Below are positions 1-6,017 of a stretch of DNA of 27,551 nt, piece after piece. How positions within the stretch are numbered: the stretch's first letter is position 1; each line of letters opens with the position of its first letter. Under the pieces are notes generated by a model. The model made no database searches and was not told where the DNA came from. It saw only the letters and a program-made list of their open reading frames with translations. The position numbers and the translations under genes are program-made. Source of the DNA: SZUA-365 sp034002405 (GTDB lineage: Bacteria; Bacteroidota; Ignavibacteria; SZUA-365); NCBI GenBank assembly GCA_034002405.1, contig JAVFAS010000050.1, positions 1 through 27,551 on the forward strand. The letters run 5' to 3'.

Positions 1-185
1 TGAGCGATGCTGGTGGCGGATGTGGCGCGGAGAACCTGAAGTGCGGCACGCGCGTCAAGCCACTCGCTCCAACCCGGCCGCCAGACAAAGTGCTTTCCAT
101 ACGGCTGTCGGGCTAGAATATCCTCAATTTCATCGATTTCCAGTTCACCCAGATTTAATGAAGCATCGGAATAGTATAGTCTCAT
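1..185 (-). CDS. GYF_2 (DUF4339) domain protein, 3' end beyond window
   Basis: The frame is open from an ATG at 185-183 to the left edge, giving 61 residues of an incomplete protein. It starts MRLYYSDASLNLGEL and contains KHFVWRPGWSEWLDA, which matches the two GYF_2 domains of the protein at 2397-3566 (KHLVWQAGWDSWKPA, KHFVWRDGWPEWRPA). GYF_2 domains are taken to be small peptide-binding modules in bacterial membrane or signalling proteins. The start codon overlaps the stop of the preceding small ORF in an ATGA, so translation is probably coupled; an SD-like GGATGG lies 8 nt upstream. The frame is also open upstream to 281, with an ATG at 263-261, but those residues do not resemble GYF. What follows the GYF domain is not visible. 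Confidence 0.8.
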   Translation of the reverse strand, partial: MRLYYSDASLNLGELEIDEIEDILARQPYGKHFVWRPGWSEWLDARAALQVLRATSATSIA

Positions 186-298
186 CCCAGATGCCATCCG
201 TTTGACGCTTGATCGTTCAATAGCTGCTTCAGTTTGAGCGGATTCAGGGTGCCGCTGAAGCATCCTGTCGTGATCGTTTCAATATGGTACTCTTTCAT
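182..298 (-). CDS. Short DUF4177-like ORF (truncated?)
   Basis: This 38-residue ORF starts MKEYHIETITTGCFSG and continues to KLKQLLNDQASNGWHLG before TGA. The pattern of a short strand, a helix with a leucine pair and a closing GW resembles the first half of DUF4177 proteins, which are normally about 55-70 residues. A GGAG at 308-311 is 9 nt before the chosen ATG; an in-frame ATG at 304-302 is too close to that site. The ORF begins two bases after the YidD-like stop codon, and its own stop overlaps the GYF start. It is either a genuinely short coupled gene or the front half of a DUF4177 gene damaged by deletion or frameshift. The family assignment rests on a short match. Confidence 0.55.
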   Translation of the reverse strand: MKEYHIETITTGCFSGTLNPLKLKQLLNDQASNGWHLG

Positions 299-300
299 TT

Positions 301-666
301 TCATAGACTCCGTTGTTTATGAGGTGTTACCGGCCAATCGTCCACAACTGGGTAAGAGGATCGGCAAGAACGCAATCGTTTTATGATCATTCGAAGGGCG
401 ACCCTTAGAGGAAACTGTGTCAGGCAGAGCTCCGCATATACCGAACAGCTGGGGTTGAATCCACACACGCGATAGTCTGGGTGCGGATAATACTGGTGGT
501 ACCATCGCACAAAAGCTCTCGGAATCCGATTCCTTCTGCTCTCGAGCTTCACCGATGAAATCCCATTCGTATTGACAATGCAATCCGGTTCATTAATGCT
601 GTCCGGTTCGTCGTTGGTTTCATTACCTGGAAATTGACGACAGAGGTGATGAGTGGTGAAAATCAT
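301..666 (-). CDS. YidD-like membrane protein insertion efficiency factor homologue
   Basis: The product has 121 residues. The segment from about residue 50 to 105 has the YidD pattern: an aromatic start (FVRWYHQYY), the paired cysteines in CGFNPSCSVYAE (compare CRFYPTCSQYA), then a basic amphipathic helix ending in RLRSC. Canonical YidD is 70-90 residues, sits in the rnpA-yidD-yidC locus and assists membrane protein insertion. This copy has an extra N-terminal stretch of about 48 residues and a different neighbourhood (an ion-channel homologue upstream, DUF4177 and GYF downstream), so it is best read as a divergent paralogue. The only early ATG is at 666, with AGGTGA about 9 nt upstream. The stretch from roughly 100 to 660 is visibly more AT-rich than the rest of the window, a possible sign of transfer. 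Confidence 0.72.
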   Translation of the reverse strand: MIFTTHHLCRQFPGNETNDEPDSINEPDCIVNTNGISSVKLESRRNRIPRAFVRWYHQYYPHPDYRVCGFNPSCSVYAELCLTQFPLRVALRMIIKRLRSCRSSYPVVDDWPVTPHKQRSL

Positions 667-756
667 CGTGCGCCGTCACCTAGGGGTGGGGTGACCCGCT
701 TGCGTGTACGCGAGCTTGATTCGTCAGGGTGCATATGGTCATCGCATTCTCTGATT

Positions 757-1719
757 TCATGGTGCGAGCGCATTCGACACCATGACGTAATTCAGAACGA
801 TGTATCCCAGCAGGAGCAGCACAAAAAACGCAACATCCAGTCGCATCGCAAGCTGTTCGCTTCTTCCCTTCCGTCTGATCCTCAGCGTCACGACGGAGAG
901 GAGGATGGACAGGAGCAGGAGGAGGAAGGTCATGTTGTGGATCTTGTCGGTCAACGTCGCCATGACGGTGGAGGGGAGAAACGAATCGACGATATACTTG
1001 TTGCCGACAGCGGCGAAAAGTCCCGCGACCGAGAGACCGAAGCGGTCGCCGTCCTCGGCACTGATGAAAAAGACCAGCAGCGCGATCATGAAGCCGACGT
1101 ACAGTCCCGTGAAGACCTTGAAGAATGTTCCCCAGCCCTGCCGACGAATGGTGAGTTTGAGCGTGACTCCGGGGTAGACGCTCACGCCGCTCAGCTCCGG
1201 ATTCCCGTATGTCGTTCGGTACGTTTTTTCCGTTCTCACGAGTTGCAGCCCTACGATGTCCCAGCCGTCGAGCACGATGTCTGGATCGAGTGCCGTGTTG
1301 GCTGTATCGGCGATCATCGTAAGAGATTCCGTATCGAGGTTGGCATCTTCCATCCGAATCTCCAGGACCTGGCAATCAAACGGGAAATCCACGATATCCC
1401 ATGTGTGTATCATCCCGGCCCGGCATTTCTGAGTCGCCCACTGGATGCCATCAACCTCCTCAATGTCGGGGAGCATGAATTCATATTCAATCGCATTGCA
1501 GATCTCGCTGGTCTCGAGCGGTGTCAGTTCGGGATTCCGGTATAGGTACCACAGCCAGAAATCGACATGGTAGCTGTTCTCCGCCATGTTGAGATCGTAC
1601 ATGTTTGTGATGTACATGCCCACACGCACGGTATCGGGCTGCTGGGCCTGGCTGCATTGAGTGGAGAGGAAATAGACCAGAATCGTTGCGGCGAGGAGTG
1701 GAACAGTGCGCGAGTTCAT
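757..1719 (-). CDS. Pentameric ligand-gated ion channel (Cys-loop type) homologue
   Basis: The product has 320 residues, the usual size of bacterial channels such as GLIC. It has a signal peptide (residues 1-23, ending QCSQA before QQPD), a beta-rich extracellular domain containing DFPFDCQ in the conserved FPFDxQ position, and four hydrophobic segments near the C terminus. M1 is in FFKVFTGLYVGFMIALLVFF. The M2-like segment (GLSVAGLFAAVGNKYIVDSFLP) ends in the characteristic SxLP. M3 and M4 follow, with a short basic M3-M4 loop. The ATG at 1719 is chosen because the signal peptide begins there; the frame is open to 1980, but that extension is arginine/serine-rich junk. The RBS is weak. An unusual cysteine occupies the x of FPFDxQ, with another 17 residues before it. 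The ligand is unknown. Confidence 0.78.
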   Translation of the reverse strand: MNSRTVPLLAATILVYFLSTQCSQAQQPDTVRVGMYITNMYDLNMAENSYHVDFWLWYLYRNPELTPLETSEICNAIEYEFMLPDIEEVDGIQWATQKCRAGMIHTWDIVDFPFDCQVLEIRMEDANLDTESLTMIADTANTALDPDIVLDGWDIVGLQLVRTEKTYRTTYGNPELSGVSVYPGVTLKLTIRRQGWGTFFKVFTGLYVGFMIALLVFFISAEDGDRFGLSVAGLFAAVGNKYIVDSFLPSTVMATLTDKIHNMTFLLLLLSILLSVVTLRIRRKGRSEQLAMRLDVAFFVLLLLGYIVLNYVMVSNALAP

Positions 1720-1774
1720 TCGATGGTGCGGGATTCCCGCGTAGGTTCCGATCATTGCCGTGGATCGCGGGACA

Positions 1775-2327
1775 CTATTCCTCTCCGTCCCAACCATCGG
1801 CGTACTGCACGAGCGAATCCCGGAACTTGATGTATCGCGCCTTGTGCGTGTTGTAAGCCGCCTTGCCTTTGTACTTGATCCCGATGACATATCGCGTACT
1901 CTCCGTCGTGACGTCACGATAGGAGCGCATGTACGACCCATCCTTGGCCTTGATGGTGTACATCGTCGTCGTCTCGCCATCCTTCGTCGATTTCGACCGA
2001 TCCCCCATCACCTCGGTCGCAGGATTCAACGCGATGTCCCGGGGATCGCCCGACCACTGCGGGGAGAATACATAAGAACTCCACCGACCCGTCCGGGGAT
2101 GTGAAAAATGCACTTTCAGCTTTTTTCTCTCCGGAGGAGTTCGAGAAAAGGGATATACGGACCTTGAAGTCCCGCGGATACATTATATTGAACCAGGCAC
2201 CATCGAACTTCTTGAATCCCTGATTGGACGAGCCTTGCGCCAGCCCCGATCCCGAGCAGGCGTGTACGGCCAGCGCGACAAGAATGCATTTTCCAAAGAG
2301 TGATATTTCGAGGAAGTTACCTTGCAT
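1775..2327 (-). pseudogene. Secreted protein interrupted by a one-base frameshift
   Basis: Two overlapping frames together make one protein of about 183 residues. The first starts MQGNFLEISLFGK at 2327, after GGGTGG 5 nt upstream, with a hydrophobic signal peptide (VALAVHACSGSGLAQ) and a body reading FNIMYPRDFKVR and SPDGSVEF. The second continues YVFSPQWSGDPRDIALNP and ends YADGWDGEE before TAG. The join is at TTCTTATG (2071-2078 on the plus strand): removing one T at 2074/2075 gives an uninterrupted reading. Either the gene is recently inactivated or a base was wrongly called. The cysteine in VHAC could be a lipobox, but it is not canonical. I do not recognise the family. The gene lies between the GYF/glycan-binding gene and the channel gene on the same strand, so it is probably part of that unit. 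Confidence 0.72.
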
Positions 2328-2396
2328 GGTGACCACCCGATTGTTCATGGGTTCGTGAGAGCGTACTACGTGCATGTCCGTCGTCCGGCATCGGAA

Positions 2397-3566
2397 TCAG
2401 AATCCACCGGATTGCAATTCCCAGATGATGTTGAGTTCGGAGATGGTAAGGTCCTCATACTTGCTGCCCGGATACACATCGAGGATCTCGAATTCGATCG
2501 AGCCGCGCACGGCGAATCCGCCCAGCGAGACGTATTGCCAGTCGGGCGTGTCGATGAGTTCGACGATCCGCTCCTCCTCGCCCGAATGCACGCGCATGCG
2601 CCGCACGCGCGCATTGGCCTCCCACAGTTTCCGCGTCCGGCAATGTCCGTTGAGCATGCGGAAGCCGTAAATCCCGCCAACCTCGGACTCAAACGGGGTG
2701 AATTCCAGCCGTGCCTTTCTTCCATCGCCGAATTCACCCTCGGCCCAGACCGTTTTCGCATCATTGTCGTCGAGATTCTGCGTTCCATATTTTTGCATGT
2801 CATCCTCGAGAATACTCGAAGCCCCCCAGTCACCCGCCAGCAGGAACGGCTCACCGTCGACATACATGCTGACCTCGACACTGGGCGAGCTGTCTCCGTC
2901 GCTTGATTCCTCGGAATACGAATCATTCGCGCCGGTATTCGATTGCTCCTGGCTTCCGGCCCGGTCGTCGGCTGCTGCGGTTTCGCCGTTCGCCGGATCA
3001 TTGTTCGAAGAAATGGCTGCGATGATGACAAGCAGTAGGACGACCGCGGCGGCCACACCGATACCGATCCAAAGTCCCTTTTTCCCCTTGTTTCCAGCCG
3101 GTGCTTGCGCAGGTTGCGCGGGGGTCGCATGTCGTTCCGGCGTCGATGGGGGAGTGCCTGCGGGAGCATCGGTCGCGTCTCGTGTTGGCGTCGATGGAGG
3201 TCCGGCCGTCGGAGTAGGTGCCGGCGCCGGACGCGGGATTGTCGGAAAAACATCGTGCGCGGGACGCCACTCCGGCCAGCCATCGCGCCACACGAAATGT
3301 TTCCCGTCGGGATCCCGGGCGATTCGTGCGTTGATCTCCTCCGCGGTCATCGCACCGAACCTGTTCGAACCGTCGGAGTAATGGTACAGCCCTTCCCGGT
3401 CGGCCACGGGGACGATCGGCAATACCTCCTGCGCGGGTTTCCACGAATCCCACCCCGCCTGCCACACGAGATGCTTGCCGCCGGGGCGTGACGACACCCG
3501 TGCCTGGATTTCTTCACGTGTCAGTTCGCCGTAATCCTGGCTGCCATCCGAATAATGGTATTTCAT
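2397..3566 (-). CDS. Tandem GYF_2 - TM - NADase-type glycan-binding domain protein
   Basis: The product has 389 residues. From the N terminus it has two GYF_2 domains (about 1-50 and 61-108, each with a KH-VW--GW--W core), a Pro/Thr/Ala-rich linker (111-158), a single transmembrane helix after GNKGKK (about 165-187), an acidic Ser/Asn-rich spacer, and a C-terminal discoidin-like domain (about 245-389). That last domain carries NLDDNDAKTVWAEGEFGDG, FRMLNGHCRTRKLWEANARV and VYPGSKYEDLTISEL, the signature of the NADase-type glycan-binding (NADase translocation) family. Predicted topology puts GYF domains in the cytosol and the glycan-binding domain outside, as a possible envelope sensor or scaffold. 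The ATG at 3566 is preceded by AGGAGA with 8 nt spacing; the frame extends 13 codons upstream without good support. It heads the minus-strand run. Ligand and partners are unknown. Confidence 0.88.
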   Translation of the reverse strand: MKYHYSDGSQDYGELTREEIQARVSSRPGGKHLVWQAGWDSWKPAQEVLPIVPVADREGLYHYSDGSNRFGAMTAEEINARIARDPDGKHFVWRDGWPEWRPAHDVFPTIPRPAPAPTPTAGPPSTPTRDATDAPAGTPPSTPERHATPAQPAQAPAGNKGKKGLWIGIGVAAAVVLLLVIIAAISSNNDPANGETAAADDRAGSQEQSNTGANDSYSEESSDGDSSPSVEVSMYVDGEPFLLAGDWGASSILEDDMQKYGTQNLDDNDAKTVWAEGEFGDGRKARLEFTPFESEVGGIYGFRMLNGHCRTRKLWEANARVRRMRVHSGEEERIVELIDTPDWQYVSLGGFAVRGSIEFEILDVYPGSKYEDLTISELNIIWELQSGGF

Positions 3567-3567
3567 T

Positions 3568-3684
3568 TTACGATTCTCCTGTTTGATCGATGTTCTTCGA
3601 TTCACACCCTGCGTGATCGGCCCTCATTACGGAATCGGCGGCGGTGTGGACGGCGGGACGACCGGTGTACTCGTACTGTGTCAT
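3568..3684 (-). CDS. Possible 38-residue leader ORF ahead of the GYF gene
   Basis: ATG at 3684 follows a good GGAGG with about 5 nt spacing. The frame gives MTQYEYTGRPAVHT and ends GES-TAA one base before the ATG of the GYF/glycan-binding gene, whose ribosome site lies inside this ORF. The good SD and tight stop-start spacing favour real translation and coupling. The +1 frame from about codon 10 reads PPSTPPPIP followed by TAA, which looks more protein-like than the annotated tail, so this may also be a frameshifted small proline-rich gene. No family is recognised. Confidence 0.33.
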   Translation of the reverse strand: MTQYEYTGRPAVHTAADSVMRADHAGCESKNIDQTGES

Positions 3685-3920
3685 GAGAACCTCCGGTTAT
3701 TGATCAGTTGTATCCGATAATCAGACGATGACCACACTTGTGAAAACGTTTCGTACCGAGGCACGGCCGCGCGGGATCAACGCGATGGCCGATACTGCAT
3801 ATTGCCGCCGGAATTTGCGGCTGGTGAATTTCGTGCGAGAAATCGAGTGGGAGGCGAGAAATCCATAATGGAAGTGGATCTGTGGATCCATGCCGGACGT
3901 CAGGTCCCTCCCCGTCCGTT

Positions 3921-3956
3921 GCAGGACACGACGCGAACGCAGGACACGACGCGAAC
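3921..3956. repeat. Tandem duplication of an 18-bp unit
   Basis: The unit GCAGGACACGACGCGAAC occurs twice, head to tail, without a mismatch. It lies 30 bp from the terminator hairpin and outside any gene. It looks like a local slippage or duplication event. Confidence 0.9.
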
Positions 3957-3985
3957 GCGCGTGTCGCCCGTCTGTCGGCAGGCAT

Positions 3986-4017
3986 AAAAAAAGGCGTCCG
4001 CCATGGCGGACGCCTTT
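3986..4017 (-). terminator. Rho-independent terminator (minus strand, possibly bidirectional)
   Basis: A 28-bp perfect palindrome (AAAGGCGTCCGCCA then its complement, centre at 4003/4004) forms a GC-rich stem. Reading the minus strand it is followed by seven T residues (the A-run at 3986-3992). Reading the plus strand only three T follow. It would end minus-strand transcription from the receiver-only gene, whose stop codon is about 380 nt away, or from an unrecognised RNA closer by. Confidence 0.8.
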
Positions 4018-4397
4018 GTCCTCTCAAACTCCGCTCACTTGTGCCTCGTCGTTCCGTTCATCCGTTACACAAGCGCGGTTTACGGCTTCAGACTCTATAA
4101 CCGGCTCCTCTCTCTCAAAAGAACCTGCGTTGACATGGGGATTCGTCTGAGCCATCGCTGCCGGCAGCCGCCGCGTCGTGCGACGCGCATCGCTGCCGCG
4201 GCTTCAATCAAAGAATACCGACGTCACGCGGGAAGTGCAGAAACGACAGGAAAAATATTCGCGAGAACGGGGTCGGATTACTGACGCAGCAACAAACGCG
4301 GCCACAGACCGTCAGGAGTGCGGAGGAACAACACAACCAGAAAGACTATCACAGGCGGCAACTGCCGCCGGCGTACTGCGGACATCATACTCTCAAT

Positions 4398-4763
4398 TCA
4401 CCTCCCCACCGCCACTCCCAACCTCCGGACAAGCTGTGCAAACAGCGGATCGAGATTATCCTTGAGATAATAACCCGATGCACCCGCGGCGACCGATGCA
4501 CGCCGCAGCATTTCCTCGCTGTAGGCGGTCACGACAAAGATACAGGCGCCGGGATCCATCCGACGGATCCGCAGCGTGGCCTCGAGTCCGTCCAGCCGCG
4601 GCATGGCGATATCCATCATCACCGCGTCCGGGTGTTCGTTCGGGTAACGCTCGACTGCTTCATATCCGTCATGACAGGTGGAGGATTCGATGCCAAGGAC
4701 GCGAAGCTGTTCACTGAGCAGTTCGCGTGCGTCGGGATTGTCATCGACGATCATGACATGCAT
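4398..4763 (-). CDS. Receiver-only response regulator (CheY-like)
   Basis: The product is a lone REC domain of 121 residues. The acidic pocket is IVDD (Asp7, Asp8), the phosphoacceptor is Asp51 in AVMMDIAMP, the switch residue is the Thr in FVVTAYSEE (Thr79), and Lys101 lies in YYLKDN. No output domain follows. Such proteins work as phospho-relay intermediates, phosphate sinks or by protein contact. ATG at 4763 follows GGAG with 7 nt spacing; the frame is open to 5177, but the extra residues run over a promoter region and do not look like protein. It is divergent from a second receiver-only gene 197 bp away, and the pair frames a regulatory region with a dyad at 4887-4906. Confidence 0.9.
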   Translation of the reverse strand: MHVMIVDDNPDARELLSEQLRVLGIESSTCHDGYEAVERYPNEHPDAVMMDIAMPRLDGLEATLRIRRMDPGACIFVVTAYSEEMLRRASVAAGASGYYLKDNLDPLFAQLVRRLGVAVGR

Positions 4764-4804
4764 GGTGAGCTCCGGGATCACGAGTTCGGTGAATCTGACA
4801 ATGG

Positions 4805-4834
4805 CAAATAGCACATCGTCGGCCCCAGAGTCAA
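4805..4834 (-). promoter_or_regulatory. Candidate promoter of the minus-strand receiver gene
   Basis: On the minus strand TTGACT (4834-4829) is followed after 18 bp by TATTTG (4810-4805). It is correctly placed 42 bp upstream of the start codon at 4763. The -10 box is a weak match. Confidence 0.3.
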
Positions 4835-4886
4835 TAGGTACTACTACCCAATTCATCACGGGTATGGCATTCCCGTTCGCTTGAAA

Positions 4887-4906
4887 AATGGGAGATCCCT
4901 CCCATT
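4887..4906. promoter_or_regulatory. 20-bp perfect dyad, operator candidate
   Basis: AATGGGAGATCCCTCCCATT consists of two perfect 8-bp arms around 4 bp. It lies in the divergent promoter region of the two receiver-only genes and touches the candidate -35 box at 4905. A closely similar dyad lies at 24661-24680. A less perfect dyad, ACGGG-N9-CCCGT, is just upstream at about 4858-4876. Confidence 0.55.
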
Positions 4907-4933
4907 GCGGTCGTGTGCGAAATACCATAGATT
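4905..4933 (+). promoter_or_regulatory. Candidate promoter of the receiver/NarL/kinase operon
   Basis: TTGCGG (4905-4910) is followed after 17 bp by TAGATT (4928-4933), 27 bp before the ATG at 4961. The -35 overlaps the right end of the dyad at 4887-4906, which would suit repression. Confidence 0.35.
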
Positions 4934-4960
4934 CGTGGGACATCAATTCACGGGACAACG

Positions 4961-5320
4961 ATGATGCGCATTCTGATCGTGGACGATTCCGCGGTGAGTC
5001 GCGAGCTTCTTCGGGAAGCCCTCGCTCCGCTCGATGTGGAAATGTTCGAATGCACGGATGGTGCCGGTGCGGTCGCGGACTACGCCACGTTACAACCTGA
5101 TCTCGTGCTGATGGATATTCAGATGCCGGTGTGCGACGGACTCTCCGCGACGGAAAAGATTCGTGCATCCAATCCACACGCGCGCATTCTCATCGTCTCG
5201 CAATTCGACGCGCGGGAATACCGCAGCGAGGCGCGGCGTGTGGGCGCCGAGCAGTACTTCCTCAAGCAGCAGATCCTCGACCTCGTATCCTACATCGACG
5301 CACAAGTCTGCCCCAACTGA
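4961..5320 (+). CDS. Receiver-only response regulator (CheY-like)
   Basis: This 119-residue REC domain starts MMRILIVDDSAVSRELL. Asp9 and Asp10 form the acidic pocket, Asp52 in LVLMDIQMP is the phosphoacceptor, Ser81 in LIVSQFD takes the Thr/Ser switch position, and Lys102 is in YFLKQQ. There is no output domain. A second ATG at 4964 is an equally possible start; the upstream GGGA is a weak ribosome site. The gene lies 15 bp before the NarL-type regulator and is probably co-transcribed with it and the kinase, so it may share the same phosphodonor. It resembles the divergent receiver at 4398-4763 in length and plan. Confidence 0.9.
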   Translation: MMRILIVDDSAVSRELLREALAPLDVEMFECTDGAGAVADYATLQPDLVLMDIQMPVCDGLSATEKIRASNPHARILIVSQFDAREYRSEARRVGAEQYFLKQQILDLVSYIDAQVCPN

Positions 5321-5335
5321 TCACGCTGTCGCACG

Positions 5336-5998
5336 ATGAACCCGATTCGTATCGTCATTGCCGACGACCACCCGCTCGTCCGGTCCGGACTGCGCGAGGC
5401 GATCGAGGCCGAGTCCGGCCTCACCGTGGTCGCCGAGGCGGGAGATGGCGCCGCCGCGCTCGCTCGCATCGCGGAGTTCCGTCCCGACGTGGCCGTGCTC
5501 GACATCGAAATGCCGGACGTGAGCGGCATCGATGTCCTGCGCAGCCTGCGGGAAACGAAGGATCCGCCACGATCGATCATGCTCACCGTGCACCGCAGTG
5601 CCGAAGTATTTCACGTCGTGATGGAACTCGGGGCGAAGGGATATGTGCTCAAGGAAAGCGCGATCGATGATGTCGTGCACGGCATCCGGACCGTGCACGC
5701 CGGTGAGTTTTTCGTGAGTCCTTCGCTGACGGACGGATTGTTCGCGGCCACGCGCACGCCCGCGGAATTACTCCTTCCCGGACTGCGAACACTCTCGCCC
5801 ACCGAACGCGGTGTACTGCGGCTGGTTACACTCGGTGTGAGCACCCAGGACATTGCCCGACAGCTGTTCGTCAGTCCGCGGACCGTCACCCATCATCGGG
5901 AAAACATTTCCTCGAAGCTCGGACTGCGCGGCAACTACGCCCTGTTGCGGTATGCACTCGAGCATCGATCATTGATTCTGGAGTTTCTCGGAGAATAA
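5336..5998 (+). CDS. NarL/FixJ (LuxR-type) response regulator
   Basis: The product has 220 residues. The N-terminal receiver (about 4-120) has ADD at 9-11, phosphoacceptor Asp56 in VAVLDIEMP, Thr84 in IMLTVH and Lys106 in YVLKES. The C-terminal LuxR helix-turn-helix (about 152-210) reads LSPTERGVLRLVTLGVSTQD, then IARQLFVSPRTVTHHRENIS and SKLGL, the full GerE pattern. Expected role: DNA binding after phosphorylation by the adjacent kinase, whose HisKA_3 type is the usual partner of NarL regulators. The stop codon is 20 bp before the kinase ATG. The ribosome site is weak, suggesting coupling to the upstream receiver gene. Its target genes are not known; the dyads at 4887 and 24661 are candidates worth testing. 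Confidence 0.93.
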   Translation: MNPIRIVIADDHPLVRSGLREAIEAESGLTVVAEAGDGAAALARIAEFRPDVAVLDIEMPDVSGIDVLRSLRETKDPPRSIMLTVHRSAEVFHVVMELGAKGYVLKESAIDDVVHGIRTVHAGEFFVSPSLTDGLFAATRTPAELLLPGLRTLSPTERGVLRLVTLGVSTQDIARQLFVSPRTVTHHRENISSKLGLRGNYALLRYALEHRSLILEFLGE

Positions 5999-6017
5999 TT
6001 CCGCAGGAGTCTTGCTC

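Larger units (their letters stand above)
3685..4397. other. Gene-free intergenic region
   Basis: Between the GYF operon and the receiver-only gene there are 713 bases with no ORF that looks like protein; translations are Arg/Pro/His-rich on both strands. It holds a tandem 18-bp duplication (3921-3956) and a perfect-palindrome terminator (3986-4017). A possible minus-strand promoter for the GYF operon (TTCACA, 17 bp, ATTATC) is at about 3720-3749. Nothing recognisable was found in 4018-4397, although the strong terminator at its end leaves room for an untranslated RNA on the minus strand. Confidence 0.6.

Noticed and set aside
634..1545. 303-codon plus-strand ORF opposite the ion-channel gene
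   Set aside because: Its translation is Arg/His/Asp-rich without any domain, whereas the minus strand gives a clear signal peptide and four membrane helices.
3704..4027. 107-codon minus-strand ORF across the terminator and the 18-bp repeat
   Set aside because: It contains the terminator palindrome and the tandem repeat as coding sequence and has no protein-like composition.
4764..5177. N-terminal extension of the minus-strand receiver protein
   Set aside because: It would cover the divergent promoter region and the antisense of the second receiver gene; the receiver domain begins exactly at 4763 with a good SD.
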